Below are positions 1 to 9,400 of a DNA stretch of 14,302 nt, in pieces; position 1 is the stretch's first letter; the number at the start of each line of letters is the position of its first letter. The notes below the pieces were generated by a model, which did no database searches, had not been told where the DNA came from, and saw only the letters and a program-made list of their open reading frames with translations. The stretch is taken from NCBI RefSeq assembly GCF_000003605.2, contig NW_003155744.1:7739-22040 (forward strand), in the 5' to 3' direction. The stretch comes from Saccoglossus kowalevskii. Lineage: Eukaryota; Hemichordata; Enteropneusta; Harrimaniidae. Made by a program: the position numbers and the translations under genes.

Positions 1-39
1 TTTTGTTTTTTATGCGGTATCTTGGACGTGCTCTGTCAG

Positions 40-285
40 TTTTCATTCAAATGTGGCACATACATGTATTTTATACTTGTTACTATGCATGTCCATGACA
101 ATTTGTTTCAAAATCTGGTCAAGGATGGCCGATTGACAGCCATCTGACTTTTTGGCCTTACTACTATATTTCCACAATGTATGTATCATTTTCATTCGTA
201 TTTGGCACATACATCATACATATCAGTGTGTTTCAGATCAAAGATGGCCGAATAACGGCTGTTTTTATTTTGGCCATATTACTAC
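40..285. repeat. Two diverged direct copies of a ~149-bp unit
   Basis: Two stretches share the same order of words. Each opens with TTTTCATTC then TTGGCACATACAT or TGTGGCACATACAT (near 39 and near 189), continues through GATGGCCGA (near 125 and 242), and closes with TTTTGGCC...TTACTAC (near 150 and 268). The offset is about 149 bp with many substitutions and indels, so this is an old tandem duplication. Neither copy carries a reading frame. The rest of 1-480 shows no gene. The unit resembles intergenic repeats seen in molluscs, but I cannot name a family. Confidence 0.55.
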
Positions 286-488
286 GACACGAAACACGTG
301 TTTTGATGTAAATAAATAATCTGTTGTATACGCCACTTGGAACTCAAGTTTCAAGGACACGCTCGCGACAACCTCTCCATTTTAATTTGACGAGCACAAA
401 GAGAACATAACGGGGACTGTGTCATTTTCAATGACTTGTACTGAACATAAAAAAAACACATAATAAAATTAATACTAAAGTATTATAG

Positions 489-1014
489 TATAAAGTTAAA
501 CGTAGTGTTGATATTGCTAAACGAGGAGGAAAATCTTCAAAAATGTTCTGGAATGATATAAGAAGACCAAAAAATAATATCAAACCAACATGTATCTATG
601 ATGTCTTATGCAATGGTAATCGTATAACAATAAACCAAGATATAGTCAAAAATAACGCTAAACACTATTGGAATACAGCGGGGAAAATAAATAAAGATCT
701 AGGAAAAAAAGAAACAAATTTCCATAATCAAATTATGCAGGAACTGAGCCTAATTAGAAATGGTAAAATCAAACATAAAGACAACATTAATTAATTCTAT
801 TGACATAACCGAGGAGGATGTTCACAATGCAATAAAATCTTGTAAAACGGGTAAAGCATGTAGCCCTGACAACAATGAGTCAATGAGTTCATTAACAATG
901 GTGGGGAATCAATAGTACAATCCTTAACGGTTCTATTCCAATCATGTCTGAGGGATAGTAAATACCAGATGAATGGAAAAAAGGAGTTGTAAAACCAGTT
1001 CATAAAAAAGAGAC
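489..1014 (+). pseudogene. LINE ORF2 remnant: linker between endonuclease and RT
   Basis: The frame is open from just after a TAG at 486 to 794. It carries a basic stretch and then a KMFWNDIRRPKN word, which is the conserved FW-x-x-I linker of LINE ORF2 proteins. A frameshift near 795 leads into ITEEDVHNAIKSCKTGKACS, matching the conserved E-V-x-x-A-I-x-x-x-K-x-G-K-A block that precedes the RT fingers. The segment at about 965-1012 encodes IPDEWKKGVVKPVHKKE, the usual P-x-x-W-K-x-x-x-V-x-P-x-x-K-K block, in yet another frame. Several stops lie between these blocks. This is inactive DNA continuous with the RT core downstream. Confidence 0.75.
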
Positions 1015-1725
1015 ATGAAAGACTTGAATAACTATAAAGGTATCACCTTAAACTCATCTGTGTCAAAAGCATACGCTAAAATAGTAGAAACAAAACTAAA
1101 GAAATTTCTTGAAGAAACTGATTTACTAGGCGAAATTCAAGGTGGTTTTAGAAAAGATAGACAATGTGAGGATAATGTGTTCATACTTAAAGGCATTGCT
1201 TCCATGCGGAAAACAAATAATAAATCAACTTATGTTGCCTTCCTTGATTTTTCTAAGGCCTTCGATAGAGTCTGGAGAGATGGGTTAGGAGTTTGTTTAT
1301 GGAATGCAGGAATCAGAGAGAAGCTATGGGATATAATTTATGACATGTATGACAATGTTCTAAACAAAATCAATTTTAATGATATTGAAACAGATTATTT
1401 CAAAACTAATGAAGGGGTTAAACAATGGTGTGTACTAAGTCCTTTACTATTCTCCATTTACATTAATGAATTCGCCAAAATGATATCCAAATCTAAACTG
1501 GGGGTAATGATTGGAACACAATTAATACCTGGTCTATTCTGGGCAGATGACATAATCCTCATAGCAAATAACGTAGTTGAACTTCAAAATATGTTAGGTA
1601 TTGCATCAACATTTGCAGGGCAATGGAAATTAAGCTTTAATCAATCTAAATCCCAGATAATGTATTTTGGAAAGAAGCTACATAAAAAAGAAACAATTTG
1701 GAAATTAGGAAATTTGACACTTTAA
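1015..1725 (+). pseudogene. LINE reverse transcriptase core (fragment)
   Basis: This 236-codon open stretch is the best-preserved part of the LINE. Visible RT motifs in order: NNYKGITLNSSVSKAYAKI (fingers); GGFRKDRQCEDNVFIL (the Q-x-G-F-R-x-x-R block); VAFLDFSKAFDRVWRDGL, with the first catalytic Asp in LDFSKAFD; GVKQWCVLSPLLFSIYINEF, normally G-V-x-Q-G-C so the conserved Gly is now Trp; and FWADDIIL, the catalytic A-D-D box. The stop at 1723 falls where the related protein should continue, since the same frame goes on with KTYKYLGIIIS. It once reverse-transcribed its own RNA at nicked DNA. The ATG at 1015 is not a true start. Confidence 0.85.
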
Positions 1726-2310
1726 AAAACTAAAACATACAAATACTTAGGCATCATTATTTCACAATCATTGAAGGATCATTCACATTTTATGGAAACT
1801 TATAAAAAAGCAACAAAAAAATTAGCAATCATAAACCAACATAACAGTTACAATAGATTTGAATAAGGGGGTGTCCTGTGGCAAAATATAATCATGCCCT
1901 CAATTAACTATGGATCTAGTGTATGACTGTCAGAAAGTACAGTGAATAAAAACAAACTTAAAAGCATCCAGTATCAATTTGGCAAGTTTCTCTTTAAAGT
2001 TAATAGGAATGTGGCATGATCAGCGATATTGGGAGATTTAGGATGGAAAGACATCAACTTTATTCAAAATAAATCGCGAATACAGTATTTGGACAGATTA
2101 CAGATGAATGATACCAGTTGGACCAAAATAGTTTTCTCTAAACTACATGAATCATATCAGAACAAGGCTAAACTTGCTTGGAACTGGCCAAAATATATCA
2201 ACAATATCCTAATTCAAAATGATATGGATCATGTTTATGGCCTAAAAGACCACAGAATATTAGTTGGATTAAAAGTTTCCATAAAATTGGTGAAGAAAAT
2301 GAAATAAAGC
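1726..2310 (+). pseudogene. LINE RT thumb/connection region with in-frame stops
   Basis: Frame 1 continues the RT core after the stop at 1723. It opens with KTYKYLGIIIS, the conserved Y-L-G-I-x-x motif at the end of the palm. It is then broken by stops at 1864, 1924 and 2017 before resuming as ILGDLGWKDINFIQNKSRI, typical of the L-G-x-x-x-x-x-x-x-x-x-x-x-K-x-R segment in LINE ORF2 C-terminal halves. The open piece at 2029-2307 is part of this, not a separate gene. The stops are mostly single substitutions of plausible sense codons, consistent with neutral decay. Confidence 0.75.
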
Positions 2311-2768
2311 GTTTTGTTGAAACTATTCAAGACATGAAATTCCTAAAGCACTATGGTTGGATTAAACACAACAATAAAAAGGAAACATATATAAAGGATC
2401 CCCTTGATCATCATGGCATCTCACTCCTCTTTAAGGTGAGGTCAAACGCAATAGACTTGGAAGGGAATAAAACAGGATGGGAAAATTATAAAGGTGCCGT
2501 ATGTAAGCTTTGTAATGATGGAAAGGAGGATGTTTATCACTTTTTATTTCTTTGCAAATCAACTAACCATTTGAGAAGTAAATTCTATTCAGCACTGACC
2601 AATACAATAGTGGAAAGTGGTGGAGAACCAACTATTGTACATAGATTTTTCTCAGGAGGAATTAATTTCAAATTTAGTGATGCTTTATGGGCAATCAATA
2701 AGGATTTGGGAAATACTACATCAAACGAAATCCGAAACTTTCTCACCCATTCAGAAACGAGAAACTGA
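2311..2768 (+). pseudogene. LINE ORF2 C-terminal domain with Cys/His knuckle
   Basis: After a frame change near 2308 the LINE protein resumes and runs to a TGA at 2766. The notable block is AVCKLCNDGKEDVYHFLFLC, a C-x2-C-x8-H-x4-C pattern typical of the C-terminal knuckle in many LINE ORF2 proteins and thought to contact nucleic acid. Following the knuckle there is a short helix-like tail (HLRSKFYSAL). About 90 nt of 3' untranslated sequence separates the stop from the 3' end of the element. Confidence 0.75.
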
Positions 2769-2859
2769 ATAATTTACATGTATGAATTAATGCTTCTTAT
2801 AGTTTGTTTTTCTTTTCTTTTCTTTATTTGTTGTTGTTGACTTGTATGTTACATTTTAC

Positions 2860-2893
2860 GCCGTTTCAAAGGCTAATAAAAATATTATTATCG
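2860..2893 (+). other. 3' terminus of the LINE
   Basis: The sequence CCGTTTCAAAGGCTAATAAA followed by AATATTATTATC looks like the 3' end of a LINE that finishes in short A/T-rich trinucleotide repeats rather than a long poly(A) tail. An AATAAA hexamer lies inside it. After about 2893 no LINE similarity can be followed. Confidence 0.5.
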
Positions 2894-3632
2894 GACTAGG
2901 ACATTCAAACTCGCAGTTATCGTTCAAAAGATAATGATGGTGCGAAATATGTCTGTTTTTTTTAAGAAAATGCTTTGTCACAGGATAATGGTCTTTTGAA
3001 ATATATAAGCTAAATTACTGTCACGTCACAAAACCCTTCTCGCTACCTTAAATATAATTACTCAATTTGGGATTGTTGATGGAAAGTACAACTAATGTGG
3101 TCGGTTTATTAAATATGCTGAACTACAATAGTGTCGGTGATTTTGAAACGATTTTATGCCAGGTATAAATCTCATTGTAGCTAATGCACTATGGTTCATG
3201 CGTGCGTTGTATATGTGCATTTTTTTCCCTAATTATTTAAGCATGTAGTTATATTGAACTATTTGGTGCTTATCAGTCCAAATTATTCCTATCTTACACG
3301 AATTGTGTTTTGAGTTAATAACGACTGCAGGGACTAGAGCCGCTGTTTAAAATATTTGATAATAATGTTGTTAATGCGTAATTTCAATTTAATATTTATA
3401 CCTATAAAATCCCCCCAAAATTAAGTCACATTGGAAGGGTCCTCGATTTACGTTTTCTAAACGTTTGTTGTACCACCTCTAGAAAATATGATATTTTACA
3501 TAATACATTTCTCTGATAGGATGTTGACATTTTAGACAATTCAAGGTCAGTAATGTTAGTATAAATGAAAAAAATGTGTTTATCAAAAAATTAATTGATG
3601 CTAATAAATTATATATTTATGAGTAGAATATG
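2894..3632. other. Non-coding stretch, no gene seen
   Basis: AT-rich sequence with short open frames only and no recognisable protein, RNA gene or ordered repeat. Homopolymer runs and ATT-rich words occur, as expected of intergenic DNA in this base composition. Confidence 0.6.
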
Positions 3633-3761
3633 AGGTTATTACAAGGATACTGCAACGTATTACAACTCAGACAATACGCCGTCACACCGACTTCCGCTGC
3701 GCGTCGGTCGATACTTCCGCTGTACTGTCTTCGTGCATATTTCGTATCTTCGTAATAACCT
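3633..3761. repeat. ~129-bp foldback with 18-bp terminal inverted repeats
   Basis: AGGTTATTACAAGGATAC at 3633-3650 is the near-exact inverse of GTATCTTCGTAATAACCT at 3744-3761, with 16 of 18 bases paired. The loop is GC-rich and holds its own stem, ACCGAC (3686-3691) against GTCGGT (3703-3708), and a direct repeat of ACTTCCGCTG at 3690 and 3713. The size and end-to-end pairing fit a very short MITE or a relic hairpin. I could not define a target-site duplication, so mobility is inference. Confidence 0.45.
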
Positions 3762-4012
3762 TATTATTTATACATCTTTTCCTCTCAGGAAGACATCAAG
3801 GGAATCCAAAACGTTTAGAACAGATTTAGCGAACTTCTTTGTGTGGGGTCCGGTCAAACTCTGGGGCCGCCATGATTGGAGGACGCTTACTCGCATAATC
3901 CTTCCATATTTGGAATTACGATGGAAATACCCGGAGCAATATCGCAAAATGACGGCACGCTGTAACTTATGGCGTTACGTTGACAGATGTATAATAATTA
4001 TTATTATTTCCA
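3667..4012. other. CpG-rich patch with a possible orphan exon
   Basis: This is the most CpG-dense part of the window, with many CG dinucleotides in a sequence otherwise poor in them. Within it, 3789-4012 is bounded by a good acceptor (pyrimidine tract ending CTCTCAG at 3788) and a strong donor (GTAAGT at 4013). It is open in one + frame with a Trp-rich translation (words FFVWGPVKLWGRHDW and LELRWKYPEQY). I do not recognise the protein. Around 3870 the + strand reads GGCCGCCATGATTGG, a YY1-like GCCGCCAT next to an inverted CCAAT box, so a promoter is an equally good reading. It could also be an eroded transposon. No partner exon is visible in the window. Confidence 0.25.
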
Positions 4013-4060
4013 GTAAGTCAGAGTTTTTTAATAAGGCACTCATAATAATAATACGATTTA

Positions 4061-4456
4061 GGCCAGACTTTTTTTATTTCTTGTTTCTCGAGTTTTTATA
4101 AGGCAATTTTTTTGAGGAGGGCGGAAAAAAAATAAAATTAATTCTTTTTCTTTCATTAGATTTGTGTGATTCTCGAAGAATTGTAAATGAGATCATTGAT
4201 CGGAGAGAAGAAATGAAATCAAATTTTATTCCATGTATAACCTTGTTTCTCATCTGCACGACACTTCGGTACATTGATAATCCCACGAAAGTGCAACTTG
4301 GGTTTGTTATGCGGCGGGCGGAAAAAAATCAAGATAAAAATAAGTTTTTTTAGCAATTGTTTGCACTTACAAGTCGGCGGGCGCGAGAAATTACGCTGAA
4401 ATAAAATTGTATTCATTCGGCGGGTTCGCGAAACAAGGGATAATAAAAGTCTGGCC
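4061..4456. mobile_element. 396-bp MITE-like element with Harbinger-type ends
   Basis: The left end GGCCAGACTTTT (4061-4072) and right end AAAAGTCTGGCC (4445-4456) are perfect 12-bp inverted repeats. Each is flanked by the trinucleotide TTA (4058-4060 and 4457-4459), which fits a 3-bp target duplication. TTA/TAA targets and ends starting with GG are hallmarks of PIF/Harbinger elements. There is no transposase; short open frames inside (near 4074-4470 on either strand) are not recognisable proteins. A GC-rich word of the type GGCGGGCG, often followed by an A-run, recurs inside at 4117, 4313, 4375 and 4418. The element is therefore a non-autonomous copy. Family assignment is by ends only. Confidence 0.6.
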
Positions 4457-4460
4457 TTAC

Positions 4461-6000
4461 AAACATACACTAGATTATTAGAAGTTTTGTCTGCAGATAC
4501 ATTAATCTATCGAGGAGATCAGATAGGCAATTGCGTACTTCAGGTTATCTTATTATGGCTTATATTGGTGACATTATCCGCATTATGTATATTGAATATA
4601 TCCATTTGTCAAAGACATCGATTTAACTACATTGGCTCGTCTGTAGGTCGACATGTCAGCAATAATACTACCCAGTCTATACTGTTCAGAATGCATTATG
4701 ACAATCCAAATACCTAATATTTAAAGCGCCCTAGTTATATAGTGTAAAGGAAAATAGTATATTACGTATGTGGTGGCAAGTTAGTCGGTCGGTTAGTGGT
4801 AACAACGAGTTCCGTGTGTTGTCACTGTAAGATTGGATAGATGAGAAACGGTGAAATTGTCAAGTGCGATTTAAAACTGAAACTATTGGTATAAAGCGAG
4901 AACATTCAGATTGCTCAGTTTTCAAATAATTTGTTCAGTGATCAAACAAGCTATGTTTTTTGAATTTCCATTTGTGTGCTAAGACCAATCAGAATACAAC
5001 ATGGCTTTATGTTTGTCAGAGTGATATTGAGAGCAGCACCCACAAAACTCACTGCTAGAATGGGGTAGACAAAACAATAGTACTGGAAATGAAATACACA
5101 TACACCAAAATATCAAGTTAAAGCTCCTGGATTTAATACCTATCAAAATAATTACAAGAAATAAAGCACAGACAAAATACAATGAATAAAGTCACTAAAA
5201 TAGGGGATTGCCTAACTTGGTGGATAATAAGCATCTTTTGTTATTCAAATCGAAGCTCACCTGGTCGATTCCAATTGTCCTTCAAAAGTTGCAAACATCC
5301 CTTTGTTATGTAAATCACAAGCACACCTGGTAGATTCTAACTGTACTTGAACACAAGTATGACCTGTCAATCACCTTTATCACACAGCAATGTACACCGT
5401 TTCTTCACATGATTCCATGCACACTTCTATTTGCAGGGTTTGAGGTAATATGACGAAAACATAGAATAAAGGATGATGACAATGTCCCTGTTACTGCATG
5501 ATACATGCAATAAACCTCGGTTTATGCGTCACAGGTTGCAATAGAGGACAATAAACAATGAAGAAGATTCCTTTTTTATCTTCATGTGTAAGGGTGTTAT
5601 CTGAAACCTAATCTTTGTACAAGCTGTAGTACAAATGAATTACCAATACAATTGGATGCAGACAATCAACCCCACCGCACGTACATTGCTTATGAAATTG
5701 ATTGTGACAACATTTGATTTATCCATCCTATAATTTAAAATTCTTACAACTTATTAATTATATTAAACCTACAATTTCGTTGTTCTTGAGAACAACTAGT
5801 CCAAACAAACATTATCCTGCAAGACTTCAGCGTCACTTGACATAATACTGTGTCCAGTCCTTACGAAACATCTAGTAGCATTGTTTGTTTTAATAATGTG
5901 AGGGTTTTGTTATCTTTCGTATTTGTTCATGTTTTGCGTTCTTATGTACGCGTATTTACTGGCTAGAAAGACCCTACGCTTGCACCCGATTAGAAAATAA
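4461..6000. other. Non-coding stretch downstream of the OAS gene
   Basis: No coding region is supported here on either strand. Short open frames such as 4487-4717 (+) and 4979-5182 (-) have hydrophobic, low-complexity translations, no matching splice context and no family resemblance. A diverged direct duplication lies at 5235-5353. Nothing else with structure was found. Confidence 0.55.
5235..5353. repeat. Diverged ~66-bp tandem duplication
   Basis: Two adjacent segments share ordered words: TTTGTTAT, AAATC, AGC(T/A)CACCTGGT, (C/A)GATTC, then AA(T/C)TGT and CTT. The first copy is at about 5236-5290 and the second at about 5302-5353. The offset is about 65-66 bp. Function is unknown; it is most likely a local slippage or unequal exchange event. 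Confidence 0.5.
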
Positions 6001-6114
6001 TGACATTGTTCTCTACTGGTATTATTCAATATGGATGTGTATGTGTCCCAGTTAATAAATCTTTTGTGACAACATTGCAAATTGCAAGTTGATTTGATGT
6101 AATAATTGTGTATG

Positions 6115-6120
6115 TTTATT
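6115..6120 (-). promoter_or_regulatory. Candidate poly(A) signal of the OAS gene
   Basis: TTTATT on the plus strand reads AATAAA on the minus strand, about 120 nt past the OAS stop codon at 6241-6243. It is the first canonical hexamer I see downstream of the stop. The same hexamer is kept in the duplicated 3' flank near 12398-12403. Confidence 0.5.
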
Positions 6121-6240
6121 GTCCATTATTTTGTGTTCTTAGAAATGTAATTTCACTTCAGGCTATGACTAATACTCTGGATTACACTATTTGTTTATAT
6201 AAAGGTTATTCTAAATCTGTATACATCATCATAATGATGA

Positions 6241-6433
6241 TTATAGACACCAACAAGGAACAGTTCCTTCTAGATATTTTCTGGTTCCTAACCATTCATT
6301 TGGTATGTCAATGTCTTTCAATAATGGCGAATTCAGATTCTCCTTTGCTGTTTTAGATGCATATTCCCATGCTTCCAGATCACTTCCCATGAATGTGTTG
6401 GTTGTCGGATTTCCTGGATCCAGCATGATCGGC
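6241..6433 (-). CDS. OAS: OAS exon 5 (C-terminus and stop)
   Basis: The acceptor CTTTCAG ends at 6434. The single G at 6433 completes the split Met283 codon. The exon encodes residues 284-346: MLDPGNPT, matching the I-L-D-P-x-x-P-T block of OAS1_C, then the amphipathic LEAWEYASKTAKENLNSP helix region, and the final VPCWCL before TAA at 6243-6241. This exon is duplicated at 12523-12715 and, in part, at 12237-12283. Confidence 0.93.
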
Positions 6434-9400
6434 CTGAAAGCATATCACAAAAGTTTTCCATTTTGCATTTCATTATTTTAAAAAAAAATGTACCAGACTG
6501 CATGAATATACTATTCCTATGTGAAAAGGTTGATTGTGAAACTAATAAAGTCAGTATGTGTGACTGATATTATATACATTACATTGTCATGCTTTTCTTG
6601 GCACGTCTTGCAATGTCTTCCGTGTAATGATAGTACCAGGCAACATCCAAATCCTTATAGTAAACCACTTGATGCAATACAGCTTTGAATGCCTGAGCCA
6701 TGTCAATGTCTTCAGGTTTGCCAGCTGTTTCCCATACATAGACAGTCAGAAGCTCAAGTTGTTGGCAAGTTGGTTTTCGCAGCTTTTTAGGAATCACCTT
6801 ATCTGCAACAACTTTCTTCCAATACTTCACCAGTCTGATTAGATCCTTTACATGTTCTGGTACCATATCGCGGATAAAATCTCGTTGAAACTGGCAGAGA
6901 GAAATGTTGTAAATTTCGGCGTCCTCGTTCTTTATCCCGATTATTTTTTCATAGAATTCAAATCTTTCCTCTAAAACATAAAGTTGTATGAAAACATGTA
7001 AAAGTGTGTGTGTGATATGTGCCGATATCTTTATCTGAAAGTATGTTTTCTAGTTGTGGGTTTACAAAAAATATTCCAGGTAGCTATACAGTGTGTGAGA
7101 GATGATTCTTAAACAAGAATTTTTAAACAAATTAGCAGTGTACTAATTCGTACTTCATCATCAAAATCGGTAGTTATACAGACATAAAACAATATATATT
7201 TGCAAGATAAAATTGTAAAATACTTATTTGAAGTGGTGCAATACTATTCAATATTTCGTCATAAAAATAGCATAGCGTTATGTCTAATTTGCATAACAAT
7301 AATATGCCAATTATCTTTGTTGATATTATTATAACACAGCGTAAATAGAGAATGACTTTCTTGGATTTGAACTCACAATATCATGTTGATTCAATGAAAC
7401 AATGATCTATTTTCTGATAAATACTAATGTCATTGTCAACGTTATACAGATGTAAATACTGATTTGATGGTGGTGCAATGTCCCCTAAAAAATAGCATAG
7501 TGTCATGTCTAATTTGCATAACAATAAAATAAAATAATATCAATGTTTTTATAGAGCTGTGATATTATAATGATGACTTTCTCATAACACCAATGGGGAA
7601 ATGCTTTCTTGGATTTGAATTGTATCATACTGATTCAATGAAACACAGTAATGCTCTATTTTCTGAAGCGATGATTGCACCTATGGTATATGAGTGTATA
7701 TATTGTTCAATGCTTGTGTAGTGTGTTGGCTTACCATCAGTTGGGGAATCGCCAAGTGAATCGAAGATTGGCAAAAGATCTACTCCCATTGTCTCTCCCG
7801 TGTCCGCCACTATAACATTGAATTTGATAGCCAACTTAGATGTGTGTGGATTCTCAATAATTTCCTTCCATTCTGGGTCATCTAATAAACGTTTGAGTAT
7901 GTCTTTCTTTATGTCGCCTACACGTGCTTTGTGGTCATCTAAATCAACTATGTCATTCAGAATCAGAATACAGTCTAAATCGGCTAGGCCCTTAATTTGA
8001 GTTCCTTTACCAAACGATCCAGTCTGAAAATATAAATTATAAAATGACTGCTACGATAATGTAACTAGGAAATATCACGTCGATTTACTATATCAAATGT
8101 TCAATATAATCTGTTTTGTTCTGAATCTAGCATTCTGATTGGCTGAAGCAAGGTCTTATTTCTGGCACAAAGAGCTGAAATCCCACCTGAAACTGAACAA
8201 ACTTGCTTAAATATCTAGCTCGTATAACTGTGAAAGTTCACAGTTAATGTGCGTGCATGTTCAACTGATCAAAATAGGGAAACCGGGTACAAGTAGTTAT
8301 TATAATATACTATGGAATGATTTTGATGTTTTTTTGTGCAAATTGAGGCATATTGTAATAACACAATGGTTAGCTACATCTTAACATACTGTATCATGTA
8401 ATGGGGTGGTAGAGGCAAATTTTAACAAAAGAAATTAACAAAATTGGGGCAACCAGAATTGTTTATTGTTTCGGGCATTTTTGGATGACATTATTTTCAA
8501 ACATTTTCAAACAAATTCACAACCGCCATACCAAACGTCTATAGCATATATGAAATAGCATATCCAAAAGACCTCCATATCAATCTAAATCTTAAAAGAA
8601 CTAGTACACTACAGTGTATAGTCGTCCATATCAATCTAAATCTTAAAAAACTAGTACACTACAGTGTATAGTCATCCATATCAATCTAAATCTTAAAAAA
8701 CTAGTACACTACAGTGTATAGTCATCCATATCAATCTAAATCTTAAAAAACTAGTACACTACAGTGTATAGTCGTCCATATCAATCTAAATCTTAAAAAA
8801 CTAGTACACTACAGTGTATAGTCGTCCATATCAATCTAAATCTTAAAAGAACTAGTACACTACAGTGTACAGTTAAACGACAAACAATCCTCAAAAACAT
8901 ACAGCAAAAAGTTTAACAGGAGGGGGAAAAGACTATCACCAAACCAAAGTATTCTGGGTTATTTACCCTGGGAAAACTCAGTTTTGTCCACCATATCTCA
9001 AAGAAGGTATCCCAAAATAATTTTACTACTGACATTCATAGAAAAGATGAAGCAGATTTTCGTCAGGCCCCTTACAGAACGTAAGGCTCCTGATTCAATT
9101 TTTGGTGGGGTCATTTTACAAAGAACAGAGTTGGTTACCAGGATATTGTGGCTGATTTTCCATTGAAATTCCCTGAGCTTTGACTCTATTGTGAGTCTAA
9201 ATAGTGCTAAGTAAATACTTTCCCATTCAGTAATATTGGAGTTCAATGTTTTAACATGATAAATTTCAGATCTCGGCGAAATAAAATATTGCTTTATGAC
9301 TTCTGGAGTTACTAACTTAGTTTTACATTGTTTCAAATGAATTTGAACGCCCACAAATCTGATACCCAACATATCATTCTCAGGGCTAGCAAATTTGTTT

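Larger units (their letters stand above)
489..2893 (+). mobile_element. Dead, 5'-truncated non-LTR retrotransposon (LINE)
   Basis: A single LINE ORF2 can be followed in order across this stretch: the linker before the reverse transcriptase (RT), the RT core, the thumb region, a C-terminal Cys/His knuckle, and a short A/T-rich 3' end. No apurinic endonuclease domain is visible upstream, so the copy is 5'-truncated, the usual outcome of target-primed reverse transcription. The frame changes at least twice and there are in-frame stops at 1723, 1864, 1924 and 2017, so it makes no working protein. The terminal Cys knuckle fits the broad CR1/L2/Jockey-like groups. I cannot fix the clade without an alignment. 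No clear target-site duplication was found; the 5' border is uncertain between about 440 and 495. Confidence 0.85.

Noticed and set aside
4074-4470. Short overlapping open frames on both strands inside the MITE-like element
   Set aside because: Basic, low-complexity translations with no transposase motif; better explained by the AT-rich element.
4979-5182. Minus-strand hydrophobic 67-residue frame
   Set aside because: No family resemblance, no splice sites or signal context; typical random frame in AT-rich DNA.
6627-6842. Plus-strand frame opposite OAS exon 4, and the similar one opposite exon 3 (7800-8000)
   Set aside because: Antisense shadows of real coding exons.
8575-8872. Direct repeats resembling a CRISPR array
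   Set aside because: Units are contiguous with no unique spacers, there are no cas genes, and the sequence is eukaryotic and intronic.
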